NCBI GenBank assembly: GCA_022605955.1
Contig: JAKCOZ010000018.1
Span: 9,742,001 to 9,806,000 of the forward strand
From: Rallus limicola
Taxonomy: Eukaryota; Chordata; Aves; Gruiformes; Rallidae
Direction: 5' to 3'
DNA: 64,000 nt
Below the pieces are notes generated by a model that was given only the letters and a program-made list of their open reading frames with translations, was not told the DNA's origin and ran no database searches. Below are positions 1 through 25,788 of this stretch, piece after piece. The position numbers and the translations under genes were made by a program. Positions within the stretch are counted from its first letter, which is position 1, and every line of letters starts with the position of its first letter.

Positions 1-2109
1 CAGCCCCTGCCAGGGTGGCTGCAGCTCGGCTGCAGGGTCTAGGGGGCTGGAAGGGATGGGGGTACTCGCAGCGGTACCCAGGCCATTCCCTGCACCCACC
101 GGCCCTGTGTGTGGAGGCTTGTGGCAGGAGCTTTGGGGCCAGCGGATGTTCCTAGTGCGGATGGTGCTGGGACAGAGGCTTGGCGCTGATACCCTGGAGG
201 TGACTGGCCCTGGCAGTTGGAGCCATGCTGGCAGCATCTGCGGAAGGAGCTGCCCTATCGCTGCTGCCTGGCTTCCCCTCCCATGGCTGCCTTTTGCCTT
301 TTCACAACTAAACAGCATTTTGCTTCTAAAAATACCAAGAGAGATGAGGGCGCCCGATGGGGACTTGGCCAGCTGGGGGAGAGGAGCTCTCCCAGAGGGG
401 CACCAGCCCTGTGGTGCCCTCGCTTCTGCACCCTGCCCTCACCCTTGCCTGGCATCACTGGGGCTGACCAGGGGACCAGGCACTGTCCCTCCTCCCAGGC
501 AGGAGTGCACAGCACCAGGATGCTGCAGGGCAGAAAGGGCCAGGGACCAACCAGAGTGAGGGCATGCAGGGACCGCCCCACCCTAATTTAGGCAAGGAGA
601 TGCTGGCACAGCCAGCCTGTGCTGGCACTGGGACAACACTCAAGCCACCACAGGGAGCTTCAGGTTGGTGCCCAAAATATCAAACCCCAAGGGCTGGGTG
701 GTGTTTGGGGGTGCCTGGTCCCACCTTCACTCTGGGCACTACCAGGGTGCCCAGGCATTCCGGGGAGAGTTTCCCCACCAAGCATCTCCTACTGCATCAC
801 CAACCAGCAAATCATGACTGTGACAGAGGCATCAAGTGGGTCACTCTGTCTCCTGCAGTAGCCTTTTCCTTTCCAAGTTTACACAAGATCTGATTTATCC
901 ATCACAACGTGACCCTTATTCCTTCCCATCTCATGATCCACTGTGACTCCGGTGGGAAAGCAGCTCCCTTTGAAGCACTGATCACTCCCGCCCAACTGCA
1001 GGACCTCCACTTGTCTGTCTGGAATTCCATCCTGCGTTTTTCAGGCTATTTCTCCAATATCTCTATAAATTATTTTGAATTACTCCCCTGAGAGGCTTGG
1101 GTTTGGAGCCCTCTCCAGCCACGCCTCTGCAGAGCTAAAAACCATGACCTTTCCAGCCACTCATCCTGCTGTGGCAGCGCCCCATGGCTGATGATTCTTG
1201 CTGGTTGTGAGAACAGTGCTGCAAAACTCCAGTTGGAAGGAAAGTGAAAGTTAGCAACCGAAGGGTTAAGTGTGCAAACACACGGAAACAAAGTCATCAC
1301 ATTTGTAGCTCAAAATATGTAGGTGCCACCTTTCAAAGGAAAGCAGTTCTAAAAGAAGAAAGCTGGTAGAGTGAGCTCATCCCTCCTCACAGAGTGACAC
1401 TGGAGATCACCTCCAAGGTATGACAGGGCAAGGCATCCTCCTCCTCATTATTGCTGTGGGTTCATAACTGGAAGATGCAATGCCTGGTCGCCAGCAGATG
1501 CTGAAGGAATGGTGGATCAGAGTCAGTACCCACTGCATGAGCAATGAGTGCTTGAAATAATTTGTATTATCAGCCCAGTCGCAGCTGGGGACATGAACCC
1601 CACCTCTCCTGCTTGTTAGGACAGCCTGTCTGAGTGGTGCTCAGCGGTCCAGGCTGGTCCCCACCATCAGCTTGCCATCATCATCAGAGGCTGGTGGAAG
1701 GACCCATCACCGTGTTCTCCTCCATGTCCTGGCCACCACCAGCCACGTCATACAGGCAGGATGAGGGTATCGCCCACAGGCTGGAGCAAGAGATGGGAGC
1801 TGTCGGAGGCAGAGGTAACATCCGCACCCGGAGCAGGAAGCGGGGTAGGTGCAACTTGCTAACAGGTAAGAGGGTTAACAAGTGGTTTTGCACCCAGGAG
1901 AAGTGGGGGAGCTAGGCAGGTCAGCTGCAGGGCTGATAAACCACCAAGGCGTGCTCAGGTAAGACAGAGCTCTGCAGAGGGATCAATGACTTGCTGTGGA
2001 GCAAGCAGGAGAGGTTCCTGCCACGCAGCTCGCCTTCAGACAGGTGCTGCTCACTGAAGGGCCAGCAAAAGTAAAGCTTTTAGAGTAAAGGGATGGAGGG
2101 AAGACAGGT
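1..2109. other. Intergenic flank, no gene recognised
   Basis: No reading frame here has splice-site context or resembles a protein family I know, and the open frames present are short and unrelated. Base composition is less GC-rich than the rest of the window, with A/T-rich patches near 1040-1080 and 1260-1360. It lies upstream of the GRK6 promoter. In human the neighbour on this side would be F12, but nothing resembling a coagulation serine protease is visible. Confidence 0.6.
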
Positions 2110-2565
2110 TGGCCATGAGCCAGTAGTGTGCCCAAGAAGTCCAATGGGATCCTGAGGTGCATTCAAAGGAGTGCGGCCAGCAGGTCAAAAGAGGTGATCC
2201 TTCCCTCTGCTCTGCCCTGGTCAGGCCCCATCTGGAGTACTGTGGCCCGTTCTGGGCTCCCTGCCATATCTCAAGTGTGGGACACAGGGGGAAATGGCCA
2301 GTATCTTCTCAGTGTCTGTGAAGACAGGACAAGGGATGATGGCCTCAAGTTGAAGCACAGAAGAGTTCCACACCAACATGCAGAAGAGGTGAGGGTGACA
2401 GAGCCCTGGGACAGGCTGCCCAGAGGGGTGTGGAGTCTCCTCTAGAGATATTCCAGACCCGTCTGGACACCGACCTGTGTGACCTGTCCTGGGGACCCTG
2501 CTTTGGCAGGAGGGTTGGACTCGATGATCTCTTGAGGTCCCTTCCAACCTCCACAGCTCTGTGAA
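2110..2565 (+). mobile_element. CR1-type LINE, truncated and decayed 3' fragment
   Basis: The stretch matches the 3' part of avian CR1 elements as I remember them. The recognisable parts are the 'ggccagcaggtc..agaggtgatcc' segment near 2170, 'ctggagtactgtggcccgttctgg' near 2230-2254, 'ggacaagggatgatggcctc' near 2327, 'ctgggacaggctgcccagag' near 2406, and the terminal 'ttggactcgatgatctcttg' followed by 'aggtcccttccaacctc' at about 2515-2552. The element ends near an 'attctgtga'-like repeat (here 'gctctgtga'). The region between about 2285 and 2325 is collapsed, so the copy carries an internal deletion. No reverse-transcriptase frame survives. CR1 is the dominant LINE of birds and other sauropsids, which supports a bird source. 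Confidence 0.85.
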
Positions 2566-2934
2566 GAAACCTGCGGCAGAAGCAAGCAGAGCTCCAGCCT
2601 CGGGACAGCACCGGAGCAGCCCCGGGGCGCTGCACCCCTCACTGCCAAGGGGCGAGGAGACCCTGAGCCTCCACCGCGGTGGTGCAGGGAGGTAGGGGGG
2701 CAGGCACAGCGCCGGAGCCCCAAGACACGGAGCTTGGCCGACACCGGGCGGACAGAAGGCTTCGTTGAGGAGGTCAGACACACGGGCAGGGTGCAAGGAG
2801 GGGGAGAGGATCCCCGCAACTGCTCCCAGGAGGAGCGCAGAGAAACCTGTACCAGCCCGTCCCCCAGCTACAGGCTTCCCCGAACCGCCAGGTCTAGGAC
2901 TTCCCTACAAAAACTCGCTCGACCTCCCCCCCCA

Positions 2935-3423
2935 AAACGCTCCAATCACAATCCAGCCAGCATCTGAGTGGCAGCGCTCTACCTAATCAGATGCCGCAGA
3001 AGACGTATCCTGATATGTGTTGGGCGCCCTTGAGGCTCGCCCGATCCGTTTCCGCAGCGACGGCTGAGCTATTTGAGTGACAGCTCGTCGCCGAATCAGC
3101 ACTCCCCTCCTTTCCCCCCGCAGGGCTCCACCAATGGCCGCCGAGTGACGCGCGCTTGTCTCGCCCCGCCCCGCCCCCCCACACCTCCGCCCGCCGCGGG
3201 GCCAACGGCAGGGCAGCATCGCGCTCGAGGGGCGGGGCTTCCCGGGAGGCTGGACCAATGGAAGCGCGGCGCGGGAGGAGCGTGGGCAGGCATTGGCGGG
3301 CTAGATGCGGAGGGGCGGGGCAGGGAGCGGCGGCGGCGGCGGGGGGAGGTGACGGCGGCAGCGGGGCGCGGGCCGAGCGGAGAGGAGAGGAGCGGTGCGG
3401 AGCCAGCGGCGCCGCTCGGGCCC
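2935..3423 (+). promoter_or_regulatory. GRK6 CpG-island promoter with CCAAT and GC boxes
   Basis: CpG-rich DNA directly precedes the GRK6 start codon. CCAAT boxes are seen at 2942-2946, 3131-3135 and 3255-3259, with an inverted one (ATTGG) at 3292-3296. GC boxes (ggggcgggg) are at about 3228-3238 and 3312-3320. There is no TATA box, as is common for housekeeping-type CpG promoters. The 5' UTR probably starts in the GC-rich stretch 3300-3400. The start site is inferred, not seen. Confidence 0.65.
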
Positions 3424-17913
<14,490 letters not shown>

Positions 17914-19204
17914 AGCACAGCTCATTCTCCAGCCCCTGGGACTCCCTCTTGCCTCTTCGGGTGCCCAGCAGAGCAACAGCCCAGCCTGAAGGACAAAGAT
18001 AGCAGCGGCCCGGCTGGATTCGTTTACAGCTTGTCATGTCTGTATTTGACTGAGGACAGCTCCAGTGCTGGCAGCAGCACGCAGCCCAGGCCGAGGAGAT
18101 CTGGCCAGGGACAAGCCCTTGTCCCTGTGACGGACCTGGACGCTTCTGAATTTGCTGCTTGGGACTGTGCTGCTGCCGTCCGCCAGCTACCGCTCCCCTC
18201 CCAGGCCCAGGGTGGGAGGGAGGGATTGTGCCAGCGTGGGCCGAGGCCAGGCTGGAGCAGCTCTGCTGACACATTCCACAGTGCTGAAGCAGCACTGCAG
18301 GGTTGGTATATATTTATATACATCGGTCTGTACATATCATGTTGATTTTTAGTCTATATAGGTGGGGGCCTGCGCTGCCCCCACACTGTCACAGGCACAA
18401 ATGCCCTCCTATGGGGGGAGCAACGGTCCCAGCTTTGTACCAGGGCGTCCTGGGCAGAGGCCGCCTGTGCCTTGAGGTGTCTAAAGCATCTTTCCTGGAC
18501 CTTTCTGGCTGTGCTGAGGCATCCCTGGCTCCAGCGGAGTCCATTGCTCAGCCCTAAGGCACAGGAAACGGCTGTGCCAAAGCGTCTACCATTGCATCCT
18601 GGCAGCAGAGCGTCATTGCCTCATCCCCACTTCCCTGTCTGCCGGAGCCTGCTTCCTCCTGCCTGTCTCACACATGCTGCCAGCTCTGGGGAGCTGATCC
18701 CAGCTCCCTCTCCAGACCACCGGCCTATGGCACAGCAGGATGCAGCTGCTCTCAGGGCACCTGCTCCAGAGGTACCTGCTGCTGGTTCTAAAGGATTGGT
18801 CTGATCCCCAGTGTGGTGCAGGGTGATCCCAGTGCAGTCCCACCATCTCCGGGCCAGCCATCTCTGCATGCTGGGAGTGCTGTGGGCCCCAGGCCCGGCT
18901 CCACACTGGAAGAGCAGACACATAAGGGATCCAGCTCTCAGGGAGCAAAGCCGTGGTAAAGGGAATATCCCTTTTTGGGGTCATGCTGTGAGCTGTGACC
19001 CAAGAGCCAGTGGACCTGGGAGCAGCTGACCCACCGTCCTGGGAAGCCAGTGCAGCCCCCTGTGCCTGAGGGCAGGGTGGTAGGGGAGGGGCCAGAGCCT
19101 GCATTTCCCCAGGGAACAGTGTGGGGCTCAGCCCCCCTCTCCATCCTGCTGCCCTGTCCCCTCCTGTGCACACTTGTCCCAGCTGTGTCCCAAGCAATAA
19201 CTTG

Positions 19205-19244
<40 letters not shown>

Positions 19245-19365
19245 ATGCGTGTGTGTGCTGCTGCCTCGTGCTGGTTCTGAGCCAGGCCCCCCCAGGGGGA
19301 TGAGCACCTACTTGGACCTGTGGTATCATTTGCTTGCCTTGCACTAAAGTTGGAGAGTATTTAAA
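17914..19365 (+). other. GRK6: GRK6 3' UTR with probable poly(A) signal
   Basis: Non-coding tail after the GRK6 stop codon. No AATAAA occurs. The best poly(A) candidate is the variant ACTAAA at 19343-19348, followed by a T-rich stretch at 19361-19380. An AU-rich island at 18302-18362 stands out from the GC-rich surroundings, and a GT microsatellite lies near the 3' end. The exact cleavage site is inferred. Confidence 0.5.
19206..19242. repeat. (GT)n microsatellite
   Basis: About 18 uninterrupted GT dinucleotides, followed after a short break (acatgc) by a further (GT)4. It lies within the probable GRK6 3' UTR. A GT-rich tract could act as a downstream poly(A) element, but that is speculation. 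Confidence 0.95.
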
Positions 19366-19369
19366 TTTT

Positions 19370-22149
19370 TAACCTTTTGTTAAGCGTGAGATTCACTGTG
19401 CCTTCTGTTGCTGTGGTGTCGAGGGGCGGGGGGGCTGCAAGGAGGAGCAGGGACCCCTTGTTCCTGGCTGCCTTGGGCTCTGCTCGTTCCCTGTCCTGTG
19501 GGAAAGGGCTCTAGCACAGGAGGTGATGCTGAGCCCTGGGGACCATGTGTGGCCCTCAGCTTCTGCTGCGGACTTCTGGGTACAGAGCCTTGTGCTGTTG
19601 GGGTGCTCCTGCCCCACCCCCGACACTGCCCTGTTTGTCCTCAGCACAGCCCCTCCTGGTACGTCACGGGGGTGCTATGGGGCCGGTGCCCTGCTCCCCT
19701 CTGTGTGTTGTGCCTCACGGCTTTTGAGGGGACCCATGCAGTGGGGGAACCTCATGCCGGTGCACAGCACTGCCTCCTTACCCAAGGGACAGCCCCTCGA
19801 AGGGGGATTGGGTCTGAGCAGGTCATGACAGGTGCCAGCTGGCCAGGAGGGGCAGGGTGGATGTTTAGGGTCCAGGGCCGGCGGCAGCACCCGGCAGCCT
19901 CGTGCGCAGCGCGGAGGGGAGGGGGGGGGGGGGGGGGAGGGTGCGCACACAGCTGCACCGGGATGAGAATAGCAAGTGCGGCTGGGTAGCTAGGGAACAG
20001 TTGCCATGGGAGCGGGCTGAGGAGGAGTTCTCACACTCGGAGGGGGCATCTTGGGGTAAAATCCAGGAATTTTCTGCAGCCGTGGAAGGAAAGCAAGCAG
20101 GGTGGGGGGCGGGGGTGGGGGGAGGGGGACTGCCCGGGGGATTGCTGCTCCCTCCACACCGGCCAGGGATGCTCCTGCTGCCCTGCCGGCACTGCCTGGG
20201 CTGTGCCACACTGGCACCGAGGTCCTGGGGTCACCATCGTGTTGGTGGTGACTGTCACAGGGCCAGCGTAGCTCTTCGGGCAGGGCCGGGGTGTGGGCAG
20301 CCCCTGGCTGAGCCGTGAGCAGGGCGTGGAAGGGGCTCTGCCTGTCCCCAGATCCTACCCTGCCCCCGGCTGCTCTATGCCCAGCAATGTGTCAGCCCTG
20401 GCACTTTGGGGGTGCCTCGCCTGCATCCCTGTCCTTGCTGGGACAGGGAGCAGCATGCACGTGAGGAGGTGCTGGTGTACCCCTGGAAAGGGCAGGCCTG
20501 GCCACCACGGACACGGCAGGCCCTGGGCGAGCTCTGGGTGGTCCCCGAGGCACCGGGTGCTGCCCCGAGCTGTGGGGCTGTGGCGCCAGCGCCGGCACAC
20601 GATTTTCAGGGGTGAAGGATGCTCTCAGCTGTTGCCTGGGCAACGGCTCCTCCTCCAGCCCACCATGTGGCTCGGGGAGCGCTCCCCCGCCTGCCTCCCC
20701 CCGCCGCCGTGGGGAAGGGGAAGGCAGCTCCCGGCCCCCGGCGCTAGCGGGGCCGGAGGCCCGGCTCCCCCTGCTCGTCCTGGCCTGACGATGCCCAAGG
20801 GCTCCGCCGTGCCCCCCACCTCTGCGTTACCCATGCCCCGAGGGAGCACCCGAGCCCCCCTGCATGGCCGCAGCCCCCTGCCTGCTGTGGGTGCTGCTCG
20901 GGCACCCCCACAATCGCCGAGCCGGCGCTGCCGGGCTGCCGCGGCCGCGCTGTGAGGTCCAGTCGCAGGAGCCGAGTTCCAGCAAGGTGAGTCAGGGCTG
21001 AGGCCGAGGCCGAGGGGGCCGGGTGAGACGCGGCGACCGCGGCCCCGCTCCAAGCGAGGTGGCGGCGGGGCTTGGCCGGCTGCCGGAGCCGCTCCGCTCT
21101 GCCACGGCAGGAGCCGGCCGCCAGCGCCCGGCTTCCCCGGGTCATCCCCTGGCCGGGACGGAGGAAGTCCTTCCGGCCGGGCCCTGGCAGAACAAAGCAC
21201 CGTGTGTGTGCGTGCCCGCAGCGGGCGCCTGCCGCCCTGCCCACGGGGAGGAAGCGGCGGCGGGGTCACGGCCTGCGTGGGGCACCCCGTCGGGCACCCG
21301 CACCCGGGCACCCGGCTGGCCTCTGGCCCCGGCACGCTGCGGGCACCGTGGTCCCTTGGCTGGCAGAGCTCTTCCCCGCAGATACCGTCCCGCTCCTCCC
21401 GGTACAGCCTCGAAGCACCGGGGCGCGGCGAAGCCGGGGGGAGGGAGCCTCTGGGGTGGTGCAGTCCCAGGGATGCCGGAGGTTCTTCCGCGGGGTCATC
21501 ACCGCCGGCCTCGGGTGCAGCAGAGAACCGATGGTGCTGTGTGTGGTGTGTGTCCCCCACCGCAGAGCCCGGGGGGAGCCCTAGTACGGGGGGGAGTGGG
21601 GACGAGTGCTCGGGCTAGGCTGGCGAGGGATCTGCTCGAGGGAAAGAGCAGCCCCTGAAGCGCAGGATGTCCCCAGGGCAGCCGTGTGTCACCCAGTGCC
21701 ACCCCTGACCCTTGCCGCCCTGGGGGTGAGGCTGGATCCCTGGCCCAGCACAGCCACGTGTCCCACCGCAGTGCCCGGGGCTGCGGCACGGGCCGTTAAG
21801 GACCCGTTAGCGATGGAGCTGCCCCCCCCTCCCCGCCACGGTCCCTGTGCTGCGCCGGCCCTCACCCCCCGCGGAGGCTGCAGCTGGCACCGGGGCATTG
21901 GGTAGCTTCGACCCCCCGGCACCCTGCGGCCACCGGACGGGGGAGCCCGTGCCATCGCCCCACGGGGCAGGGCAGAGCAGTCACCCCAACCGCACCGTGG
22001 GACCGTCACCCGGGGATCCCGGGCCCCCACCTCCGGGGATGCCACGGCCCTCACGCCACCGGCATCCTGCGGCCGGTCCCCGGGGGATGGGGGATTCCCG
22101 AGGCATCGCCCGTTAACCTCCCCCCAACCCCCGGTAGCCCCCGCTCGGC
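19370..22149. other. Intergenic region between GRK6 and PRR7
   Basis: No gene is recognised. The left part (19380-20600) is GC-rich with a 17-base G run at 19921-19937 and a weak RFX-like site at 20000-20013. From about 20700 it grades into a very GC- and CpG-rich island that continues to about 23200. Long open frames on both strands here are products of the base composition: they show no splice structure and no family resemblance. Confidence 0.6.
20631..20644. promoter_or_regulatory. RFX X-box, symmetric half-sites
   Basis: The 14-mer GTTGCCTGGGCAAC is a perfect inverted repeat of GTTGCC with a two-base spacer. This matches the X-box bound by RFX-family factors. It lies about 1.7 kb upstream of the inferred PRR7 first exon, at the edge of its CpG island. 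A weaker match, GTTGCCATGGGAGC, lies at 20000-20013. The motif is seen directly; occupancy and the target gene are inferred. Confidence 0.55.
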
Positions 22150-22409
22150 GGCGGGTCCCGGGGCGGGGGTTTCGGGGGGCCCGCCGGGTCCCTCCCCGAG
22201 CCGAGGGCGGGGCGGAGCGGCGGGGCGGGAGCCCGGGCGGGGCGGCGCGCGGCGGCGGCGCGGGAGCGCTCACCGGAGACAAAGGCAGCGCCGGGAGGCG
22301 GCGGCGGTGCCGCGCACCGGGCGCGCACCGGGCCCCCCTCCCCCCCTTCCCCTCCGCCGCCGCCCTATGGAGCCGCCGCCGGCCGCCTGAGCCACGTGCG
22401 CCGCCGCCG
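22150..22409 (+). promoter_or_regulatory. PRR7: PRR7 CpG-island promoter and likely non-coding exon 1
   Basis: An extremely CpG-rich block with several GC boxes (ggggcggggc types at about 22205-22245) and no TATA box. A donor-like junction CCGCCG|GTAACG at 22410 would end a non-coding first exon that splices to the acceptor ctcattgcag at 24221-24230, just upstream of the PRR7 coding exon. The presumed exon holds a tiny upstream frame, MEPPPAA then stop, starting at 22365. Placement rests on splice signals and CpG content only. Confidence 0.45.
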
Positions 22410-24230
22410 GTAACGGGACCCGCGGAGGGAGCGGGCGCGGCGCCTCCGCCTGTTGCGCGGCGCGGAGGCAGCGGGGCCGGGGCGGGGGCGCGCGGGGCCG
22501 CCGCAACCGGGGGCCGGGGCGGAGACGCGCGGCGCTTACCGGGGCGCGCGCCTCCGGTCCGTCCACGGCGGGCGCGCGCCCCGGGGGAGGAGGAGGAGGA
22601 GGAAGAAGGCGCAGCCGCGCCCGACACCGGGAGCGGGGAGGTCCCCGCCGGGGTGTCCCCTTCCCGGTGGAGGCACCGAGCGGGAATGCGACGCGGGCAG
22701 CGGGGCTCAGACCGCGGCCGGGTACAGGGGGCGGCCCCGGGGGTACCGGCGGGGCCCGGCTCGGCGGCTGCTCCCAGCCAGGCGCCCGGTCCGCTTTCCG
22801 CCCGGCGTGGGTGTCTCCCAGCCCGGCCCCGCGCCTCCCCCGGCCCGCACGTCCCCGGTCCCGCTCGCCCCAGCCGCAAACGCCCCCGGTCCCCAGGCGC
22901 CGCCACGCTGCCCTGCTCCTGTTCCCCGTGTCACCCCGGCCGTTACCCGACGGGGCCCTACCGGGGTTCCTGACCCACGGCCCTTCCTGCACGGTGCCCT
23001 CCCGGGGATACCCAGGCCGCCGGCGCGGAGCCTGTTGCAGCCGGGGCCGGCGAGCTCTGCCCGCAACCGAGCCGGCCATAACCGGGGAGTAGTGGCGGCT
23101 TGGGGCGCCCCGGGAAGGGTCACCCGCCCCGCTAAGACCCACATCCCGACTCTCCCTCTGCCCCCGGCTTTTGTCTGCAACAGCCCCCGCTGCCCACCGG
23201 AGCGCGGCCAGAGCTCCCGGGCCCCTTCCTTCCCCCATCCCTCCTTCCTTCCGGCTGGGCTTGGCCCTCCGGCCCCGCCGCCCTTCCCACTGCCCCTCCG
23301 GTCCCCTCAACCCCACCGCAGTCCCCTCGTAGGCAGGGTGACCCCCGTCCCGCGTGTGGCCGGGCACCCCACACCCCTTCACCCATGCCGAGGCACACGG
23401 GAGAGATGGCACCTCTGCGGGTGCCTTGCCCTCAGCCACCACGGCCACGCCAGCACTCGCCCTCCTGCCCAGCGGCAAGCCCGTTCTCCCCCACACCACA
23501 ACAACGATAATCTGGAGAGGTGCTGACGTGCCTGCCTGCGAGCACCCATGGGTGCTGGTCCCTGCTCGCTGATGTGTTTGCCCCCGCCCCCCCCCCCCCC
23601 CCCCCAATCCTCCCTGCCCCTGGTACACGCTGTCCCTATCGGTGCTCAGCTGAATGTGACTGAGCTGTCAGCCTGCCTAAAGACAGGGACCTGGCAGGGC
23701 TGGTGGTGCTCATCACCACCCACCCCTGTATCAGGGTGCCACCATCCCCTGACCCTGTCTGGGCACCGCGAGGCCAGCAATGGCCGTGGTACATGTGCTT
23801 TTGCAAGCGCCACGTGCCGCAGGCCGACGACCGCTGGCTCTGCATCCCTTCTCTTCTCCCAAGCACCCCACTATGGGGTGGTGTGGGGCAGCAGGGGCTG
23901 ACCTGCCCAGGCTCTGCCACAAAATTTGGAGTGCGCTGGGTGGGCAGGAGGTGGGGGATGCCGACAGATGCCCTGTGACCTGAGCTCAAGGGTGTCGATG
24001 ATGTGGGGCCACAGCATCTGTCTCCTGCCCTGGGGTGCCCGGCAGTGCCATTATGGTGTATTGGGAGGGAATGTGGGTTTGCAGCTGTGGGGGCGATGGC
24101 AGGGACGTGCGTGGGGCCGTGCATGGCTCCCCGCCGGCTGCGGGCACCGCTGCGCATGTGGAGTGAATCACCATGGGAACGGGGCAGCCGTGTCCCCACT
24201 GTGCTCACGCTCGTGTCTGTCTCATTGCAG
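22410..24230 (+). other. Presumed PRR7 intron 1
   Basis: Between the inferred non-coding exon 1 and the acceptor at 24229-24230. The first 800 bases remain CpG-island-like; a 19-base C run sits at 23587-23605. No coding exon is recognised, although one long minus-strand frame crosses the first half. In human an antisense non-coding RNA is annotated near PRR7, but I see nothing here that would identify such an RNA. Confidence 0.4.
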
Positions 24231-24574
24231 GGCCCCCTTCCCGGCGGCCCTCTCCCAGCGATGGGCAGCGGGACCCCGGCGGCCCCGTCACCCTGCCGCC
24301 CACCCCGTCAGCCCCCTGCCCCACCACCCACCCAGCGCACCCAGGTCTGACCCACCTGCTCCAGCCCCCCCCCAGCTCCATGGCGAGGATGGACCCTTGA
24401 CGGCAGGCACCCACGGGCCGGAGGAGACGCCGCTGGGCACAACCCAGGGAGATGCCCTCAGCGGTCCTGACAGCATCGGGTCCTACCCCTACCCTGCCGC
24501 CGCCCTGAGCATCCCGTCCCCCACCCCAAGGGCAGGGAGAAGCGGGGGCCTCCCCCCCGGGGCCAGCAGTCAAG

Positions 24575-25390
24575 ATGGTGATGTCCCAGGGCACCTACAC
24601 CTTCCTCACCTGCTTTGCGGGCTTCTGGCTCATCTGGGGGCTCATCGTGCTGCTGTGCTGCTTCTGCAGCTACCTGCGGCGGCGGGTGAAGCGGCAGCAG
24701 GAGGAGCGGCTGCGGGAGCAGAGCCTGCGCGCGCTGGAGCTGGAGCCGCTGCACTATGAGGGTTACGGGGGCAGCCCCCCTGGCATCGCCATTCCCCACC
24801 GCCTCCGCCTTGATCCCCACCATCACCACCCCCACCACATCCCACCCCCCCGGCCCTGGAGCTGCCGGCACGGTAAGGAGCAGGGAGGGGCTCTCGGCAT
24901 TCCCAGAGCGCACGCCTCCCCCTTTTTTTGGGGGGATACGGCACGACAGCCGGGGCGCAGTGCTGACGGCAGCCGGGGTCCGGGGGGACTTTGCCTTGCA
25001 GAGTCGGACCTGTCGAAGCCGCCGTGCTACGAGGAGGCACTGCTGATGGCGGAGCCCCCCCCGCCGTACAGCGAAGTGCTGATGGACACACGGGGGCTCT
25101 ACCGCAAAATCAACGCCCCCTTCCTGAGCCACGAGCGGCTGGAGAAGCAGGAGCAGCCCCCCAGCTACAAACCCCTTTTCCTGGATGCCGGCTACGGTTC
25201 GGCGCTGCACCTGCCCCGCTCGGCCAGCCCCGGCCCTGCCTGCCCGGACCTCTACCTGCAGGCAGAGTGCTCCCCCCGCATGTTTCCCAGCTGGACGGAC
25301 TCGGAGCTCAGCAGCAGGGACACCTACGAGCCAGGACCCTGGCATCTCCCCGTCTCCATGCCCCTCTTCGGCAGGACTACCGCTGTCTAA
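24575..25390 (+). CDS. PRR7: Proline-rich protein 7, complete, two coding exons
   Basis: A small single-pass transmembrane adaptor of postsynaptic densities that is also reported in T cells. Coding exons are 24575-24872 and 25002-25390 (CAC G | AG TCG junction), giving 228 aa. The start [20 protein letters not shown] is the conserved PRR7 N-terminus. Residues about 8-32 form the membrane segment, ending in a CC-F-C cysteine cluster that is a likely palmitoylation site and a basic RRRVKR stop-transfer patch. A His/Pro-rich linker follows. The second exon holds the proline-tyrosine motifs [10 protein letters not shown] and PPPPYSEVL, which are WW/SH3-type ligands. The C-terminus GRTTAV is a PDZ ligand. 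The His/Pro linker is clearly shorter than in human PRR7 (about 274 aa). The exon containing the ATG begins at 24231. Confidence 0.95.
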   Translation: MVMSQGTYTFLTCFAGFWLIWGLIVLLCCFCSYLRRRVKRQQEERLREQSLRALELEPLHYEGYGGSPPGIAIPHRLRLDPHHHHPHHIPPPRPWSCRHGKEQGGALGIPRAHASPFFWGDTARQPGRSADGSRGPGGLCLAESDLSKPPCYEEALLMAEPPPPYSEVLMDTRGLYRKINAPFLSHERLEKQEQPPSYKPLFLDAGYGSALHLPRSASPGPACPDLYLQAECSPRMFPSWTDSELSSRDTYEPGPWHLPVSMPLFGRTTAV

Positions 25391-25633
25391 CGGTGGCCCC
25401 GGGGGACCCTCCCGGACCTTGCTGCGGGTGCCCCTCCGGCACTGAGTGGGGAGGGGGGTCTGGTTTTGGTTGCCCGTGTCACCCTGGGGACGCCCGCCCT
25501 GGCACGGGCCATTGCCGCCGGCGCGGAAGGGGCTGGTTCCCCGTCTGGCCCCCGCCGGCCCCCCCATGGCCGGGGGCGCTGGGGACCCGGACTCTGCTCT
25601 GTTTCTTAAATTTTTTGTTTGTTACAGTTTGAG

Positions 25634-25639
25634 AATAAA
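25634..25639 (+). terminator. PRR7: PRR7 poly(A) signal AATAAA
   Basis: A canonical AATAAA about 245 bases after the PRR7 stop codon, preceded by a T-rich stretch (tttcttaaattttttgtttg). Cleavage is expected near 25655. The opposite-strand DBN1 transcript ends about 100 bases away. Confidence 0.8.
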
Positions 25640-25778
25640 AGTTTGTGGCTCGGGTTGGCTTCCCAGCAGGCTGGCATCACAGGGCCCCCCCAGAGCAGCG
25701 GGGCACCCCATTTCTCGCCCCCCCCCCTTCCCTCTCCATTCCCCGCCCCCAGCAGGCTGCAGCCCCCATGGGAGTCGC

Positions 25779-25788
25779 TTTATTTATT
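25779..25788 (-). terminator. DBN1: DBN1 poly(A) signals (overlapping AATAAA pair)
   Basis: Read on the minus strand this is AATAAATAAA, two overlapping canonical signals about 680 bases past the DBN1 stop codon. A further AATAAA on the same strand lies near 26023-26028, with A/T-rich sequence at 26030-26065, and could serve a shorter 3' end. The 3' UTR between is strongly C-rich on the mRNA strand (G runs on the + strand). Confidence 0.75.

Noticed and set aside
22270..23628. A 452-codon open frame on the minus strand, with another long one on the plus strand, over the CpG island before PRR7
   Set aside because: Extreme GC content removes stop codons by chance. The translation is low-complexity Arg/Gly/Pro/Ala with no domain, no conserved motif and no splice context.
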